DNA of 64,000 bases from Caldilineales bacterium. GTDB lineage: Bacteria > Chloroflexota > Anaerolineae > J102. The notes beneath the pieces were generated by a model. That model did no database searches, had not been told where the DNA came from, and saw only the letters and a list, made by a program, of their open reading frames with translations. The number at the start of each line of letters is the position of its first letter. The stretch's first letter is position 1. This document shows, in pieces, positions 44,509 to 54,095 of the stretch. Both the position numbers and the translations under genes were made by a program. The stretch is from NCBI GenBank assembly GCA_019695115.1, contig JAIBAP010000010.1, positions 47,626-111,625 on the forward strand, given 5' to 3'.

Positions 44509-44640
44509 CCTGCGTCTCCCCCTCTCTCCCTCCCTGCGTCCCTCCCTCCCTGCGTCCCTCCCTCCCTGCGTCCCTGCGTCTCTACGTCCCTCCCTCCCTG
44601 CGTCCCTCCCTCCCTGCGTCCCTCCCTCTCCCTCGCCCCA
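44509..44640 (+). repeat. CCCTGCGTC tandem repeat between truD and the phosphoesterase gene
   Basis: Repeated CTCCCTCCCTGCGTCCCTCC units fill the stretch between truD and the GTG at 44654. The pyrimidine strand is the sense strand of both flanking genes. It is open in one frame but has no coding character. Confidence 0.85.
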
Positions 44641-44653
44641 TTCACCTCGGCCC

Positions 44654-45328
44654 GTGCCCCTGCTCGACACCCACCGGCGCAGCCACTACCGCATCCTGGC
44701 CGTCAGCGACAAGGTCGAACCGCGCATCTACGGCCCCAACCTGCGCCTGTCCGCCCCCAACGTCGACTTCATCGTCAGCTGCGGCGACCTGCCCTACTAC
44801 TATCTCGAATATATCGTCTCCGTCCTCGATTGCCCCCTCTACTACGTCCACGGCAACCACGACCGCCCCGAACATCGCTCCTCTGGCCAGGTGGCCTACG
44901 AACCCAGCGGCGGCGCCAACCTGCACCTGTCGTTGCGCCTTGTGCACGGCCTTCTCATCGCCGGGCTGGAGGGTTCACACCGCTACAACCGCAACGAACT
45001 CTATCAATACAGCCAGGGAGCCATGTGGAGCCAGGTCATCCGGCTTTGTCCGCTCCTGCTCCGCAACCGCCTGCTCCATGGCCGCAGCCTCGACATCCTC
45101 ATCACCCACTCGCCCCCCTTCGGCATCCACGATGCCGCCGACCAGCCGCATATCGGCTTTCGCGCCTTCAACTTCCTGATCCAACGCTTCCGGCCCCGCT
45201 ACCACTTCCACGGCCACCAACACATCTACACCCAGCTGGAAACGACCCGCACCCAGTTCGAGGCGACGGAAATCGTCAACGTCTACCCCTACCGCCTCCT
45301 CGACCTCGATTTCAGCCAACCGGGTTGA
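44654..45328 (+). CDS. Metallophosphoesterase
   Basis: A 224-residue calcineurin-like phosphoesterase. Start is GTG 44654 (VPLLDTHRRSHYRILAVSD). The long frame that reaches back to 43787 overlaps truD in another frame. Metal motifs are SDKVEP (degenerate first motif, Asp kept, D-x-H replaced by D-x-V), FIVSCGDLPYYYLEY, VHGNHDRPE, ITHSPPFGIHD and HFHGHQHIY. These suggest a two-metal phosphatase or nuclease with an altered first ligand. It is followed closely by the ParB-like gene. Confidence 0.85.
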   Translation: MPLLDTHRRSHYRILAVSDKVEPRIYGPNLRLSAPNVDFIVSCGDLPYYYLEYIVSVLDCPLYYVHGNHDRPEHRSSGQVAYEPSGGANLHLSLRLVHGLLIAGLEGSHRYNRNELYQYSQGAMWSQVIRLCPLLLRNRLLHGRSLDILITHSPPFGIHDAADQPHIGFRAFNFLIQRFRPRYHFHGHQHIYTQLETTRTQFEATEIVNVYPYRLLDLDFSQPG

Positions 45329-45354
45329 CGCCGACCGACCGGCGTCTGCCTCCT

Positions 45355-46269
45355 ATGCCGACCAGAGCAGCCCACGACCAGCAACATCGCCAGGAAGTGA
45401 TCATCCTGGCCCAATACGGCTCGGATGCACCCGCTGCCCGCGAATTCAACCGCGCCCGCAAGCGCTCGTTTCTCAACGACATCGACGCTTTTCTGCACGG
45501 CTACACCAATCGGCTGCTCTCGTTCGATGAAGTCAGTCAAAGCGTCTCCACCGGCCAACTGATCGACCTGGGCCTGCAAGAAGTCCCGCTCGCCGCCATT
45601 CGCGGCAGCGTCGACCGCTATCGCGACTTCGACCTCGCCTTTTTGCCGCGGCGGTCGGGGCTGCGCGACCGTTGGGAGCGAGTTGCCTCTGCCCGCAGCC
45701 ACGGCCTACCCGTGCCGCCGGTCGATCTCTACAAATTGGGCGACATCTACTTCGTCCGCGATGGCAACCACCGCGTCTCGGTCGCCCGCAGCCGCGGCGA
45801 CCGCACCATCCAGGCCCGCGTCATCGAACTGGTCTCGCGCGTACCCATCTACCCCGACCTGACCCCGGACGACCTGCCCGGCATCGAAGCCTACGCCGAC
45901 TTCCTGCGCCTGACCGAAGCCGACCGCTATCTGCCGGGCGTCGATCTGCGCCTGACCCAGCCGCGCAACTACGCCCGCCTGCTGCGCCACATCGCCCTCT
46001 TCCGCTATCTCAACCGCCAGCCCGGCGAAGAACCCCGCCAATGGCCCGAAGCCGTCCGCGCCTGGTACGAACAACTCTACCAGCCCTTCCTTGTCATCAT
46101 CGAAGATAGCGGCGTCATGGATCACTTCCCCACCCGCACCACCACCGACCTCTACATGTGGCTGGTCACGCACTTTCGCCAACTGCACAGCCGCCTGCCT
46201 CGCCCCACCGAGTTCAGCCAGATCGAAGACGACCTGCACATCTACCTGGCCCCGTATCTCGACCTCTGA
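45355..46269 (+). CDS. ParB/Srx-like domain protein
   Basis: A 304-residue soluble protein. Residues about 55-165 include DLGLQEVPLAAIRGSVDRYR and LYKLGDIYFVRDGNHRVSVA with a following RSRGD, the ParB/sulfiredoxin-fold phosphate-binding pattern (D-G-x-H-R). The C-terminal half is helical (YARLLRHIALFRYLNRQPGE, DLYMWLVTHFRQL). Such proteins occur next to partition or phosphotransfer genes, or act as kinases and CTPases. No parA is here. It begins 26 bases after the phosphoesterase stop. Activity is unknown. Confidence 0.75.
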   Translation: MPTRAAHDQQHRQEVIILAQYGSDAPAAREFNRARKRSFLNDIDAFLHGYTNRLLSFDEVSQSVSTGQLIDLGLQEVPLAAIRGSVDRYRDFDLAFLPRRSGLRDRWERVASARSHGLPVPPVDLYKLGDIYFVRDGNHRVSVARSRGDRTIQARVIELVSRVPIYPDLTPDDLPGIEAYADFLRLTEADRYLPGVDLRLTQPRNYARLLRHIALFRYLNRQPGEEPRQWPEAVRAWYEQLYQPFLVIIEDSGVMDHFPTRTTTDLYMWLVTHFRQLHSRLPRPTEFSQIEDDLHIYLAPYLDL

Positions 46270-46695
46270 GCGGCGTAGGGCGCATCGTAGGGGAAGCGTA
46301 GGCATGGCGTCCAGCAGGGCGGCCGGCTCTCTGCTATCCTGCAGGGCAAGAGATGGTAATCTCTTCTTCTCCTCCTTTTGTATAGAGTGCTCACGGCAGG
46401 GCAGCCGTGAGCACTCTCGCGTCCAGACCCAAACGGGGCGCGCGGGGCACTATGACGAACAGCAATGAACCTTGTAAGCGAATTGTAAGCCGCGGGCGTT
46501 GCTCGGCTATACTTTAGCGTGTAAAGTCTAATTGCGGTGTCAATAGGGGTTCCCCTGGGGAGCAAGGGTGCTGAGCGATTCGGAAATAGCCTGCCTGGCG
46601 AAAATCGATGCGAACTCCTCCCCCGGTCGCCTCGACCTGCCCGTGCCTTTATCCCAATTCATCCCAACCCCCTCTCCCCCACGGTGGTAAAGACG
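46270..46695. other. Intergenic region with a long hairpin
   Basis: This separates the ParB-like gene from the LysM gene. It contains a perfect 12-bp hairpin (separate entry), a possible -10 TATACT near 46509, and no supported coding frame. Confidence 0.45.
46385..46416. repeat. Perfect 12-bp inverted repeat (hairpin)
   Basis: GAGTGCTCACGG at 46385-46396 and CCGTGAGCACTC at 46405-46416 are exact complements with an 8-base loop. No T tract follows on the plus strand, so it may be a factor-dependent terminator, a REP element or a protein site rather than an intrinsic terminator for the upstream gene. Confidence 0.65.
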
Positions 46696-47121
46696 ATGAA
46701 CACTCCCCCAACCAAATTCATTGCCGTCTCCCTCCTCCTCATAGTCGCTTTCATCACCGGCCCAGGCACGGCCTTCGCCTCCCCCTCCCTTCGCCCGCAG
46801 GCCGAGACGCGGCAGGTCGCAGCTCGCTTCGCCAACGCCTGCGGCTCCCGCTACAAGGCGATCAAAGGCGACACCATCGACAGCATTGTCGCCAAGTGCG
46901 GCCTCGACCGCAGCGTCGTTCTGGCGGCCAACGGCGGAAGCACGAAGGTCAAGGCCGGGCGGGTTCTGAAGTTCAAGACCGCGCCCGCACCGACGCCCAC
47001 CCCACGCCCGCGGGTCATCTTGCCCAAAGTACAGCGGCCGCCCGCACCCACCGAGGCCCCGCCCGTCGATCGCGAGGACAAGACCCTGCCGATGCCGACC
47101 GCCCCACCTGCGGCTAACTAA
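46696..47121 (+). CDS. Secreted LysM-domain protein
   Basis: A 141-residue protein with a signal peptide (FIAVSLLLIVAFITGPGTAFA). Residues about 50-92 form one LysM-like domain (SRYKAIKGDTIDSIVAKCGL, then VVLAANGG and VKAGRVLKF), which binds peptidoglycan or chitin-type glycans. The C-terminal part is a Pro/Thr-rich tail. ATG 46696 was chosen because the signal starts there. Upstream codons are not protein-like. The 3' end overlaps the convergent dnaJ gene by 4 bases. Confidence 0.75.
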   Translation: MNTPPTKFIAVSLLLIVAFITGPGTAFASPSLRPQAETRQVAARFANACGSRYKAIKGDTIDSIVAKCGLDRSVVLAANGGSTKVKAGRVLKFKTAPAPTPTPRPRVILPKVQRPPAPTEAPPVDREDKTLPMPTAPPAAN

Positions 47122-48089
47122 GCCGGGCTGCCAGCACCGGTTCGGGCCGCCCGCAGCTGCTCGAACAGCCGGCGCTCGCTTTCGCTCAGGTTCTGCGGCA
47201 GCTGCGCCTCGACGGTCACGAGCAGGTCGCCGCGCTGATCGGGCTTGTGAAGATTCGGCATCCCCAGGCCGCGCAGACGGAACACTTTTCCGTTCGGCGT
47301 GCCTGGCGGGATGGTCAGCACCACGGGCTGGTCGAGGGTGGGCACCTGACTCTCTCCGCCCAGGACCAACGTGTAAAGTTCGATGGCATGGCGCAGACGC
47401 AGATCGTCGCCCTCGCGCCCGAAGTGGGCGTGCGGCAGAACATGCACCCGCAGATACAGGTCGCCGGCCTGAGCGCCCCCCAGCCCCGGCGCCCCTTTCC
47501 CGGCCACCCGCACCTTCGAACCCGTCTTCACCCCGCGCGGAATGGTCACCTCGACCCGTTCACCATCGACCTGGAAGGTGCGGGCGGCGCCGTGGAAGGA
47601 CTCTTCGAGCGTGATCTCCACCCCGTGCTCGGCATCCTGACCACGCCGCGCCGGGCGGGCGCCGGCAGCCGGGCGGGCGCCAAAGCCGCCGGGTTGGCGG
47701 GCGCCGCCAAATAGCATCTCGAAGAAATCCGAGAAGCCCCCCGCGCCGCCGCCGAACATCTGCGCGAAATCCTCGGGCGAGACGGTGCGAGGATAGGCGC
47801 CGCCCGGCTGCCCACCCTGGTACTGGCGCCAGAAATCCTGTGGGTTGCCGCCCGTGCGTTCGTATTGCTGCCATTGGGCGCCAAACTGGTCGTATTTCCT
47901 GCGTTTTTCAGGGTCCGAGAGCACCTCATTGGCCTCGTTGATCTCCTTGAACCGCTCCTCGGCCCGTTTGTCGTCAGGATTGGCATCGGGATGATATTGC
48001 CGCGCAAGTTGGCGATAAGCTTTCTTGATCTCTTGTTCGGTGGCAGTCTTGCTGACGCCAAGAACCTTGTAATAATCCTTGTAATCCAT
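47118..48089 (-). CDS. dnaJ: DnaJ-type co-chaperone without zinc finger (CbpA-like)
   Basis: A 323-residue J-domain co-chaperone. The J domain (residues 1-70) carries the HPD tripeptide in YHPDANPDDK. A Gly/Phe-rich linker (FGGGAGGFSDFFEMLFGGAR) follows, then the C-terminal substrate domains (EITLEESFHGAARTF, GKGAPGLGGAQAGDLYLRVH). The four CxxCxGxG zinc repeats of DnaJ are absent, so this is the CbpA/class B type. It lies downstream of dnaK on the same strand, separated by an intrinsic terminator, so it has its own promoter. No grpE is in the window. Confidence 0.93.
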   Translation of the reverse strand: MDYKDYYKVLGVSKTATEQEIKKAYRQLARQYHPDANPDDKRAEERFKEINEANEVLSDPEKRRKYDQFGAQWQQYERTGGNPQDFWRQYQGGQPGGAYPRTVSPEDFAQMFGGGAGGFSDFFEMLFGGARQPGGFGARPAAGARPARRGQDAEHGVEITLEESFHGAARTFQVDGERVEVTIPRGVKTGSKVRVAGKGAPGLGGAQAGDLYLRVHVLPHAHFGREGDDLRLRHAIELYTLVLGGESQVPTLDQPVVLTIPPGTPNGKVFRLRGLGMPNLHKPDQRGDLLVTVEAQLPQNLSESERRLFEQLRAARTGAGSPA

Positions 48090-48213
48090 GGGTCTGACCG
48101 TTTCTGAGATGGGATGATGCAGGCGACTGACTGGCAGTGATTATAGCCGGAAAGGAAATGAAGCGCCATCGCCGCCGGTTGGGGTGTAATTCAGTGCTGG
48201 AACAGCACGACAA

Positions 48214-48246
48214 CAAAAACGGGTGGGGTCGCATGACCCCACCCGT
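48214..48246 (-). terminator. Intrinsic terminator of dnaK
   Basis: A perfect 12-bp stem (ACGGGTGGGGTC at 48219-48230 pairing with 48235-48246) with a 4-base loop is followed on the minus strand by five T at 48218-48214. It lies 52 bases after the dnaK stop and before dnaJ. Confidence 0.9.
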
Positions 48247-48297
48247 CGGCTCAGAACTGATTCGTTCTGGCCCACTTCCAACCTTACGACCAGTGAA

Positions 48298-50196
48298 TCA
48301 TAGTTGGCGATAATCGCCTTCGACAACCTCATCATCACCGCTGGTGGGCTGCGGGCCGGGGGCCGAACCATCGTTGGGGCCGGGCTGCTGCGATTGGTAG
48401 AGCTGCTGACCCAGGGCGTAGCTGGCTTGCTGGAGCTGCTCGGTCAAGTTTCGGATGCGGTTGACATCCTCGCCCTTCATCGCCTCTTGCAACTCAACGA
48501 TGAGCGCCTCCAATTTACCACGGTCGGCGGCGGGGGCCTTGTCGCCCAATTCCTTCAGAGCTTTCTCGACGGCGTAGATGGCGCCATCGGCGCTGTTCGT
48601 GGCATCCACCAGGTTGCGCCGGGCTTCGTCCTCGCGCTCATGATCTTTGGCCTCTTTCACCATGCGCTGAACTTCTTTGTCGTCCAGGTTGGTCGAAGCG
48701 GTGATCTTGATGCTCTGCTCTTTGCCAGTGGCCTTGTCGCGGGCGGTTACATGCAGGATGCCGTTGGCATCGATGTCGAACGTGACTTCGACCTGCGGGA
48801 TGCCGCGAGGGGCCGGGGGGATGCCGTCCAACCGGAAGTTGCCCAGCAGCTTGTTATCGCGGGCCATCGGGCGCTCGCCTTGCAGGATGGCGATGTCGAC
48901 CGCGGTCTGGCCATCCTCGGCCGTGCTATAGACTTCGGATTTGCGGGTGGGGATGGTGGTGTTGCGAGGGATCATGACCGTCATCACTCCGCCCAGCGTC
49001 TCGACGCCCAGGCTGAGCGGGGTCACATCCAGCAGGAGGACGTCCTTCACCTCGCCGCCCAACACGCCTGCCTGGATGGCTGCCCCAACGGCCACCACCT
49101 CGTCAGGATTGACGCTCTTGTTCGGCTCTTTGCCGGTCAGCTCGCGCACCAGGTCTTGGATCATGGGCATACGGGTGGCGCCGCCCACCAGGATGACCTC
49201 GTGCAGGTCGCCGGTCTTCAGCCCGGCATCGCGCAGGGCCTGCTCGAACGGTTTGCGGCAGCGCTGCACCAGGTCTTCGGTCAGTTGCTCGAACTTGCTG
49301 CGCGAGAGCTTGAATTGCAGGTGGCGGGGGCCAGAGCTGTCGGCGGTGATGAACGGCAAGTTGATCTCCGTCTCCTTCACGCTCGAAAGCTCGATCTTGG
49401 CTTTCTCGGCCGACTCGCGCAGCCGCTGCAAAGCCTGGCGGTCGTTGCCCAGGTCGATGCCTTGATCCTTTTTGAACTCGGCGATCAGCCACTGCACGAT
49501 GCGCTCATCCCAGTCGTCGCCGCCAAGATGAGTGTCTCCGGCGGTCGAACGCACTTCGATCACGCCGTCGCCGACATCGAGCACCGAAACATCGAAAGTG
49601 CCGCCGCCCAGGTCGAAGACGAGGATAGTCTCATCGTGCTTCTTGTCCAGGCCATAGGCCAGGGCAGCCGCAGTCGGCTCGTTGATGATGCGCAAGACAT
49701 CCAAACCGGCGATCTTGCCGGCATCCTTGGTGGCCTGGCGCTGGCTATCGTTGAAATAGGCCGGGACGGTGATAACCGCTTGGGTGATGGTCTCGCCCAG
49801 ATAGGCCTCAGCATCCTTCTTCAGCTTGCCCAAGATCATGGCGCTGATCTCTTGGGGCGTGTAGTTCTTGCCCATCACCGGCGCTTCCACACGGGCATCG
49901 TTGTGTGTGCCGGCGATGATCTTATAGGACACCATCTGCTTGGTGCGTTGGGTTTCGGCATCGTCGCTGCGACGGCCCATCAGGCGCTTAATCGAATAGA
50001 AAGTATTGTCGGCATTCACCACGGCTTGCCGTTTGGCCGTGGCGCCCACCAGCCGCTCGCCATTTTTGTTGAAGGCGACCACTGAAGGCGTGGTGCGCCC
50101 CCCCTCGGCATTGGCGATGACGGTGGCGTCGCCGCCTTCCATGACGGCAATAACGCTGTTGGTTGTACCCAGGTCGATACCTACGATTTTAGACAT
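48298..50196 (-). CDS. dnaK: Chaperone DnaK (Hsp70)
   Basis: A 632-residue Hsp70 that refolds proteins with DnaJ and GrpE. Family motifs are [20 protein letters not shown] at the N-terminus, [60 protein letters not shown], the linker [20 protein letters not shown] and the substrate domain through [11 protein letters not shown] Gln/Pro-rich end leads to [12 protein letters not shown], a short version of the usual EEVD-like acidic tail. GAGGAGG lies 8 bases upstream. No complete CIRCE element was found upstream. A terminator follows. Confidence 0.97.
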   Translation of the reverse strand: MSKIVGIDLGTTNSVIAVMEGGDATVIANAEGGRTTPSVVAFNKNGERLVGATAKRQAVVNADNTFYSIKRLMGRRSDDAETQRTKQMVSYKIIAGTHNDARVEAPVMGKNYTPQEISAMILGKLKKDAEAYLGETITQAVITVPAYFNDSQRQATKDAGKIAGLDVLRIINEPTAAALAYGLDKKHDETILVFDLGGGTFDVSVLDVGDGVIEVRSTAGDTHLGGDDWDERIVQWLIAEFKKDQGIDLGNDRQALQRLRESAEKAKIELSSVKETEINLPFITADSSGPRHLQFKLSRSKFEQLTEDLVQRCRKPFEQALRDAGLKTGDLHEVILVGGATRMPMIQDLVRELTGKEPNKSVNPDEVVAVGAAIQAGVLGGEVKDVLLLDVTPLSLGVETLGGVMTVMIPRNTTIPTRKSEVYSTAEDGQTAVDIAILQGERPMARDNKLLGNFRLDGIPPAPRGIPQVEVTFDIDANGILHVTARDKATGKEQSIKITASTNLDDKEVQRMVKEAKDHEREDEARRNLVDATNSADGAIYAVEKALKELGDKAPAADRGKLEALIVELQEAMKGEDVNRIRNLTEQLQQASYALGQQLYQSQQPGPNDGSAPGPQPTSGDDEVVEGDYRQL

Positions 50197-50427
50197 TTTC
50201 GGATGCCTCCTCAGGGAGTGATAATTGATAAGTGCAGCGCCGGCGTATCATGTCCGGCAAAGATTGCTATCCTGAGTATAGGCGGCGAATATTTGCGGCT
50301 CATTTGTTTTTTGTTAGCGAAGTATATGAGTCAGGCGCGCATTGTTGAAGCGCGACCCGGCATCGATGCTATACTTGCCCTGCCCCTTATTTCGTCTCCT
50401 CTCACCCGCTCTCAAAAGGAGTGATTC

Positions 50428-51702
50428 ATGTCTCATTTGGCTCCCTGGGACCAGTCTCCCGACCCCCGCGCCGCCTTGCGCCTGGCCGACCCGGCCGTGT
50501 TCGATGCCATCGAAGGCGAACGCCGGCGCCAGCAAGACCACATCGAGTTGATCGCCTCGGAGAACTATGTCAGCCAACCGGTTCTTGCGGCCATTGGCTC
50601 GGCATTTACAAATAAATATGCCGAGGGCCTGCCCGGCGCCCGCTATTATGGCGGTTGCGAATTCGTCGACATCGTCGAGCAGCTTGCCATCGACCGCGCC
50701 AAACAACTCTTCGGCGCCGACCACGCCAATGTCCAGCCCCATGCCGGCGCCCCTGCCAATATGGCGGCTTTCTATGCCCTGCTGAACCCCGGCGACCGCG
50801 TGCTGGGCATGAAGCTCGACCACGGCGGCCACCTCACCCACGGCGCCAAATTCAACTTCAGCGGGCGCACCTACGAATTCCACGGCTACGGCGTTCAGCC
50901 CGACACCGAGACCTTGGACTATGACGTCATCCGGCAGATGGCGCTCGAGGTTCAGCCCCGGCTCATCCTCTGTGGGGCCAGCGCCTATCCCCGGCTGATC
51001 GATTGCGCACCCCTGCGCGCCATAGCCGACGAAGTGGGCGCCTATCTGATGATGGACATGGCCCATGTGGCGGGCCTGGTCGCGGCCGACCTCCACCCCG
51101 ACCCGGTGCCCTATTGCGATATCGTCACCACCACCACCCACAAAACACTGCGCGGCGCACGCGGCGGCCTGGTGTTGTGCAAGGCCGACCATGCCCGGAA
51201 AGTAGATAAGGCCGTCTTCCCTGGTCTTCAGGGCGGCCCCCTCGTCCATCAGATCGCCGGCAAGGCCGTAGCCCTGGGTGAGGCCCTGGCGCCGGCCTTT
51301 AAGTCCTATGCCCAGGCAGTGCTGGACAACATGCAGGTGCTGGCATCTGAACTGATGGCCGAAGGCTTGCGGCTGGTATCGGGCGGAACCGACAACCACC
51401 TGGCCCTGGTCGATGTCACACCCTTTGGCATTGGCGGCGCCACCGCCGAGACCGCCCTGGGGCAGGCCGGCATCACCGTCAACAAAAACCTGATCCCCTA
51501 CGACGCGCGCAAACCCGGCGACCCCAGCGGCATCCGCATCGGCGCGCCGGCCATGACCACCCGCGGCCTGGGCGCAGCCGAGTTCCAGCAGATCGCCCGC
51601 TGGATGGCGGCCATTCTCCGCCATCCTGACGCTGGCGACCTGCAAAAGCGCATCGCCAGCGATGTCAGCGACATGCTGGCCGCCTTTCCCGTCCCCGCCT
51701 GA
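50428..51702 (+). CDS. glyA: Serine hydroxymethyltransferase
   Basis: A 424-residue PLP enzyme that converts serine and tetrahydrofolate to glycine and methylene-tetrahydrofolate. Motifs are [77 protein letters not shown] and the PLP-lysine motif [24 protein letters not shown] lies 8 bases before the ATG. It is divergent from dnaK, so regulatory DNA lies in 50197-50427. A hairpin terminator follows. It uses the PLP that the nearby pdxST genes make, though a functional link is only inference. Confidence 0.96.
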   Translation: MSHLAPWDQSPDPRAALRLADPAVFDAIEGERRRQQDHIELIASENYVSQPVLAAIGSAFTNKYAEGLPGARYYGGCEFVDIVEQLAIDRAKQLFGADHANVQPHAGAPANMAAFYALLNPGDRVLGMKLDHGGHLTHGAKFNFSGRTYEFHGYGVQPDTETLDYDVIRQMALEVQPRLILCGASAYPRLIDCAPLRAIADEVGAYLMMDMAHVAGLVAADLHPDPVPYCDIVTTTTHKTLRGARGGLVLCKADHARKVDKAVFPGLQGGPLVHQIAGKAVALGEALAPAFKSYAQAVLDNMQVLASELMAEGLRLVSGGTDNHLALVDVTPFGIGGATAETALGQAGITVNKNLIPYDARKPGDPSGIRIGAPAMTTRGLGAAEFQQIARWMAAILRHPDAGDLQKRIASDVSDMLAAFPVPA

Positions 51703-51707
51703 TGAAG

Positions 51708-51760
51708 AACCCCTGACAGGTTGTGCGAAGCTTCGCTTCGCGCCAAGCCTGTCAGGGGTT
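51708..51760. terminator. Bidirectional terminator between glyA and the convergent gene
   Basis: AACCCCTGACAGG at 51708-51720 pairs exactly with CCTGTCAGGGGTT at 51748-51760, enclosing a loop that holds a second palindrome (GCGAAGCTTCGC). A short T run follows on both strands. It lies 5 bases after the glyA stop. Confidence 0.8.
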
Positions 51761-51765
51761 TCAAC

Positions 51766-52071
51766 TCAAAACTGAAACCACGGCCGCGCCCGCACCACCC
51801 GGTAGCGCAAGTCGGTCACAAACGAACGCAACTGTTTGTGCCACCGCTCCCACTCGTTGCTCGCCATTGCCTCGCCGATCATCTCAAGATCAGGAGCATG
51901 GAGCACGATCAGCCGCAACGGATAGGCCCCCCATTGCGTGTGCATCACGTCGCTCGGTTCGAAACCCAGATTCTGCATCCCCGGCATCCAATGCTGGATC
52001 ATGAATCGGCGATATTCCAATTCGCGATAGGCAGGATAATTGTAGGTGATTAGAAGTTTGTATCCGTCCAT
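51766..52071 (-). CDS. Small protein of unknown function, NIPSNAP/EthD-like by pattern
   Basis: A 101-residue protein beginning MDGYKLLITYNYPAYRELEY, then RFMIQHWMPGMQNLGFEPSD and VLHAPDLEMIGEAMASNEWE. Two strands with a tyrosine near the start, helices and an aromatic C-terminus (RYRVVRARPWFQF) fit the dimeric alpha/beta barrel (ABM, EthD, NIPSNAP) fold. The match is by fold pattern only. It converges on glyA and shares its terminator. No Shine-Dalgarno sequence is seen. Confidence 0.5.
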   Translation of the reverse strand: MDGYKLLITYNYPAYRELEYRRFMIQHWMPGMQNLGFEPSDVMHTQWGAYPLRLIVLHAPDLEMIGEAMASNEWERWHKQLRSFVTDLRYRVVRARPWFQF

Positions 52072-52189
52072 GAGGCGTCGCTGCGGTTGACGAAACGATT
52101 GCTAAACAATCTGTGCATTCTACTTTCCCCTGTCGCCGCCGTCAAACGCGACGCAGCCACTACCCGCCATCCGCTTACCCGAAAAACTT

Positions 52190-54085
52190 ATGACACGACC
52201 ACGCACCTTCCCATTCGTGATGTTGCTGATCGTCTGGCTGTTGTTGTTGGAGCATAGGGTTGCCCTGGCTTACAACGACGAGCAGGCTCCGGCGGCAGTC
52301 AGTCCTGGCCCTGGCTATTTCCAGATCGGACAGACAGGCGGCAGTTCCTATGCTGTTGCCGTTCAGGGTTCCTACGCCTATGTCGGATCGGGTAGGCGCG
52401 TGCTGGTGGTGGATGTAAGCGACAAAGCCAAACCCACGGTCTTGGGTCGGACGCGGCAAATGCCCGGCGTCGTCCAACACCTGGTGGTTGCGGGTAACTA
52501 TGTCTTTGTCGCAGCCGACCTGGGGGACATCCAGGTGATCGATGTCAGCAACCCGGCCGCGCCCTCGATTGTAGAGACCTTCAACGTGCCAGGTTTCGCC
52601 AACGGTGTGGCCCACAAAGACAACCGTCTTTATGTGGCCGCATCTCAGGGCGATCTGCGCATCCTGGATGCCAGCAACCCCCTGGCCCTGAGCGAACTCG
52701 GCTCGTTAGCGTTGGGAGGCTCGACGCTGGCGGTTAGTGTACGAAACAACTACGCCTTCGTTGGCGCTGGTAGTGCTGGACTAAAGATCGTCGATGTCAG
52801 CAATCCGGCGTCTCCCAGCCTGATCTCGACCTTCGACACCGCCGAAAATGCCCAGGGTGTTGCCATCGGCGGCAACTATGCTTATTTGGGCGATGGATTC
52901 GATGGAATGCGAGTGATCGACATCAGTAATCTTGCCGCACCCCACGAAGTCGGTGGGTCGCAGGCTGCGGGTTATGTGCGTTATCTGACAGTCAGCGGCA
53001 ACTACATCTATTCAGCAGGTGGGTGGGGCGGCCTGGTAGTTCTGGATGTCGCCAATCCGGCGGCGCCAAAGAAGGTGGGGTCATCACCTGTGCCAGGCTT
53101 TGCCTACGGCATCGACAAGGCTGGCGACTATGTCTATGTGACCGATACCTACACCGGGCTGCGGGTCGTGCGCGTGAGCAATCCGGCGGCCCCCGTCGAA
53201 CTGGGCGCGACCGCTACGATCGGACGATTGATGGATGTAGCCAGCTCCGGAGACTATGCTTATGGCGTCAACTATGCCCATGCTCTTCAGGTCGTGGATG
53301 TCAGCCAACCTAATAGTGCGGCCGTGGTTGGCGAATGCCAGCTCCCCGGCAACGGAGAGACGGTTAGCATCGTGGGGGCGAAGGCCTTCGTAGCCGATGG
53401 CGACTTGCAGATCATCGACATTTCCACTCCCACGCACCCTGTCTTGCTCGGATCTTACGACGCCCAGGGCCAGGTTCAAGAAGCGGTTGTGGTGAATAAC
53501 CTTGCCTATCTGGCCGAGACCAGCCGCTTCAGTATTGTCGATGTCTCTGATCCGGCGCACCCAGCATTCGTCGGCGGTCTGTCTGCGTCTGGCAATATGC
53601 GGCGGCTGGTCGTGCGCAATGGCTATGCCTATGTAGCTGCGGGCGGTGATGGCCTGCGCATCATCGATGTCTCTAATCCGGCCAACCCGACCGTGACCTC
53701 CGCGTTGGAGATGGAAGAGGAAGCTATCAGCATAGCAGTGCGCGAAGGCGTCGCCTATGTGGGCATGGCCGGCAAGGGCTTGCGATTGGTGAATGTAAGC
53801 AATCCGGAGCAGCCGCAGCCTTTGGGCTGGCTTGAAAATGCGGGCTATGTGAACGATGTCAGGGTGCGCCAGCAGGTCGCTTATCTCGCCGCCGATGCGT
53901 CAGGGTTGATGGTGGTGGATGTCCACGATCCCATGCAACCCAAGTTGATCGGCGGCTTCAACCCTTTGGGTACAGTGTTGTCATTGGCGATGCGCGATGG
54001 CCTTGTGTTCCTGGCCGATGAAGAGCTGGGCCTGGTGATCCTGCGCGAAGCCCCGCCCACTTACTTCCCCCTGGTGCAGCACTGA
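52190..54085 (+). CDS. Secreted LVIVD-repeat beta-propeller protein
   Basis: A 631-residue exported protein. The signal is FVMLLIVWLLLLEHRVALA. The rest is a run of about thirteen LVIVD-type repeats of about 42 residues, each with a Y-A-Y/F-V strand and a D-V-S-N-P-A-x-P turn (for example GLRIIDVSNPANPTV). They form one or two beta-propellers, a fold used for binding at the cell surface. It ends PPTYFPLVQH, a tail similar to those ending at 20953 and 35767. It directly precedes the polysaccharide genes (10 bases to the next ATG) and may act outside on their product, which is inference. Confidence 0.85.
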   Translation: MTRPRTFPFVMLLIVWLLLLEHRVALAYNDEQAPAAVSPGPGYFQIGQTGGSSYAVAVQGSYAYVGSGRRVLVVDVSDKAKPTVLGRTRQMPGVVQHLVVAGNYVFVAADLGDIQVIDVSNPAAPSIVETFNVPGFANGVAHKDNRLYVAASQGDLRILDASNPLALSELGSLALGGSTLAVSVRNNYAFVGAGSAGLKIVDVSNPASPSLISTFDTAENAQGVAIGGNYAYLGDGFDGMRVIDISNLAAPHEVGGSQAAGYVRYLTVSGNYIYSAGGWGGLVVLDVANPAAPKKVGSSPVPGFAYGIDKAGDYVYVTDTYTGLRVVRVSNPAAPVELGATATIGRLMDVASSGDYAYGVNYAHALQVVDVSQPNSAAVVGECQLPGNGETVSIVGAKAFVADGDLQIIDISTPTHPVLLGSYDAQGQVQEAVVVNNLAYLAETSRFSIVDVSDPAHPAFVGGLSASGNMRRLVVRNGYAYVAAGGDGLRIIDVSNPANPTVTSALEMEEEAISIAVREGVAYVGMAGKGLRLVNVSNPEQPQPLGWLENAGYVNDVRVRQQVAYLAADASGLMVVDVHDPMQPKLIGGFNPLGTVLSLAMRDGLVFLADEELGLVILREAPPTYFPLVQH

Positions 54086-54095
54086 GCCGCGCCCC

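Noticed and set aside
48304..50085. Plus-strand frame of 593 codons opposite dnaK
   Set aside because: Antisense shadow of dnaK, a known artefact of Hsp70 genes in GC-rich genomes.
50197..50427. CIRCE/HrcA operator before dnaK
   Set aside because: Only half-matches (TTATCACTC) are present. The inverted GAGTGCTAA arm is missing.
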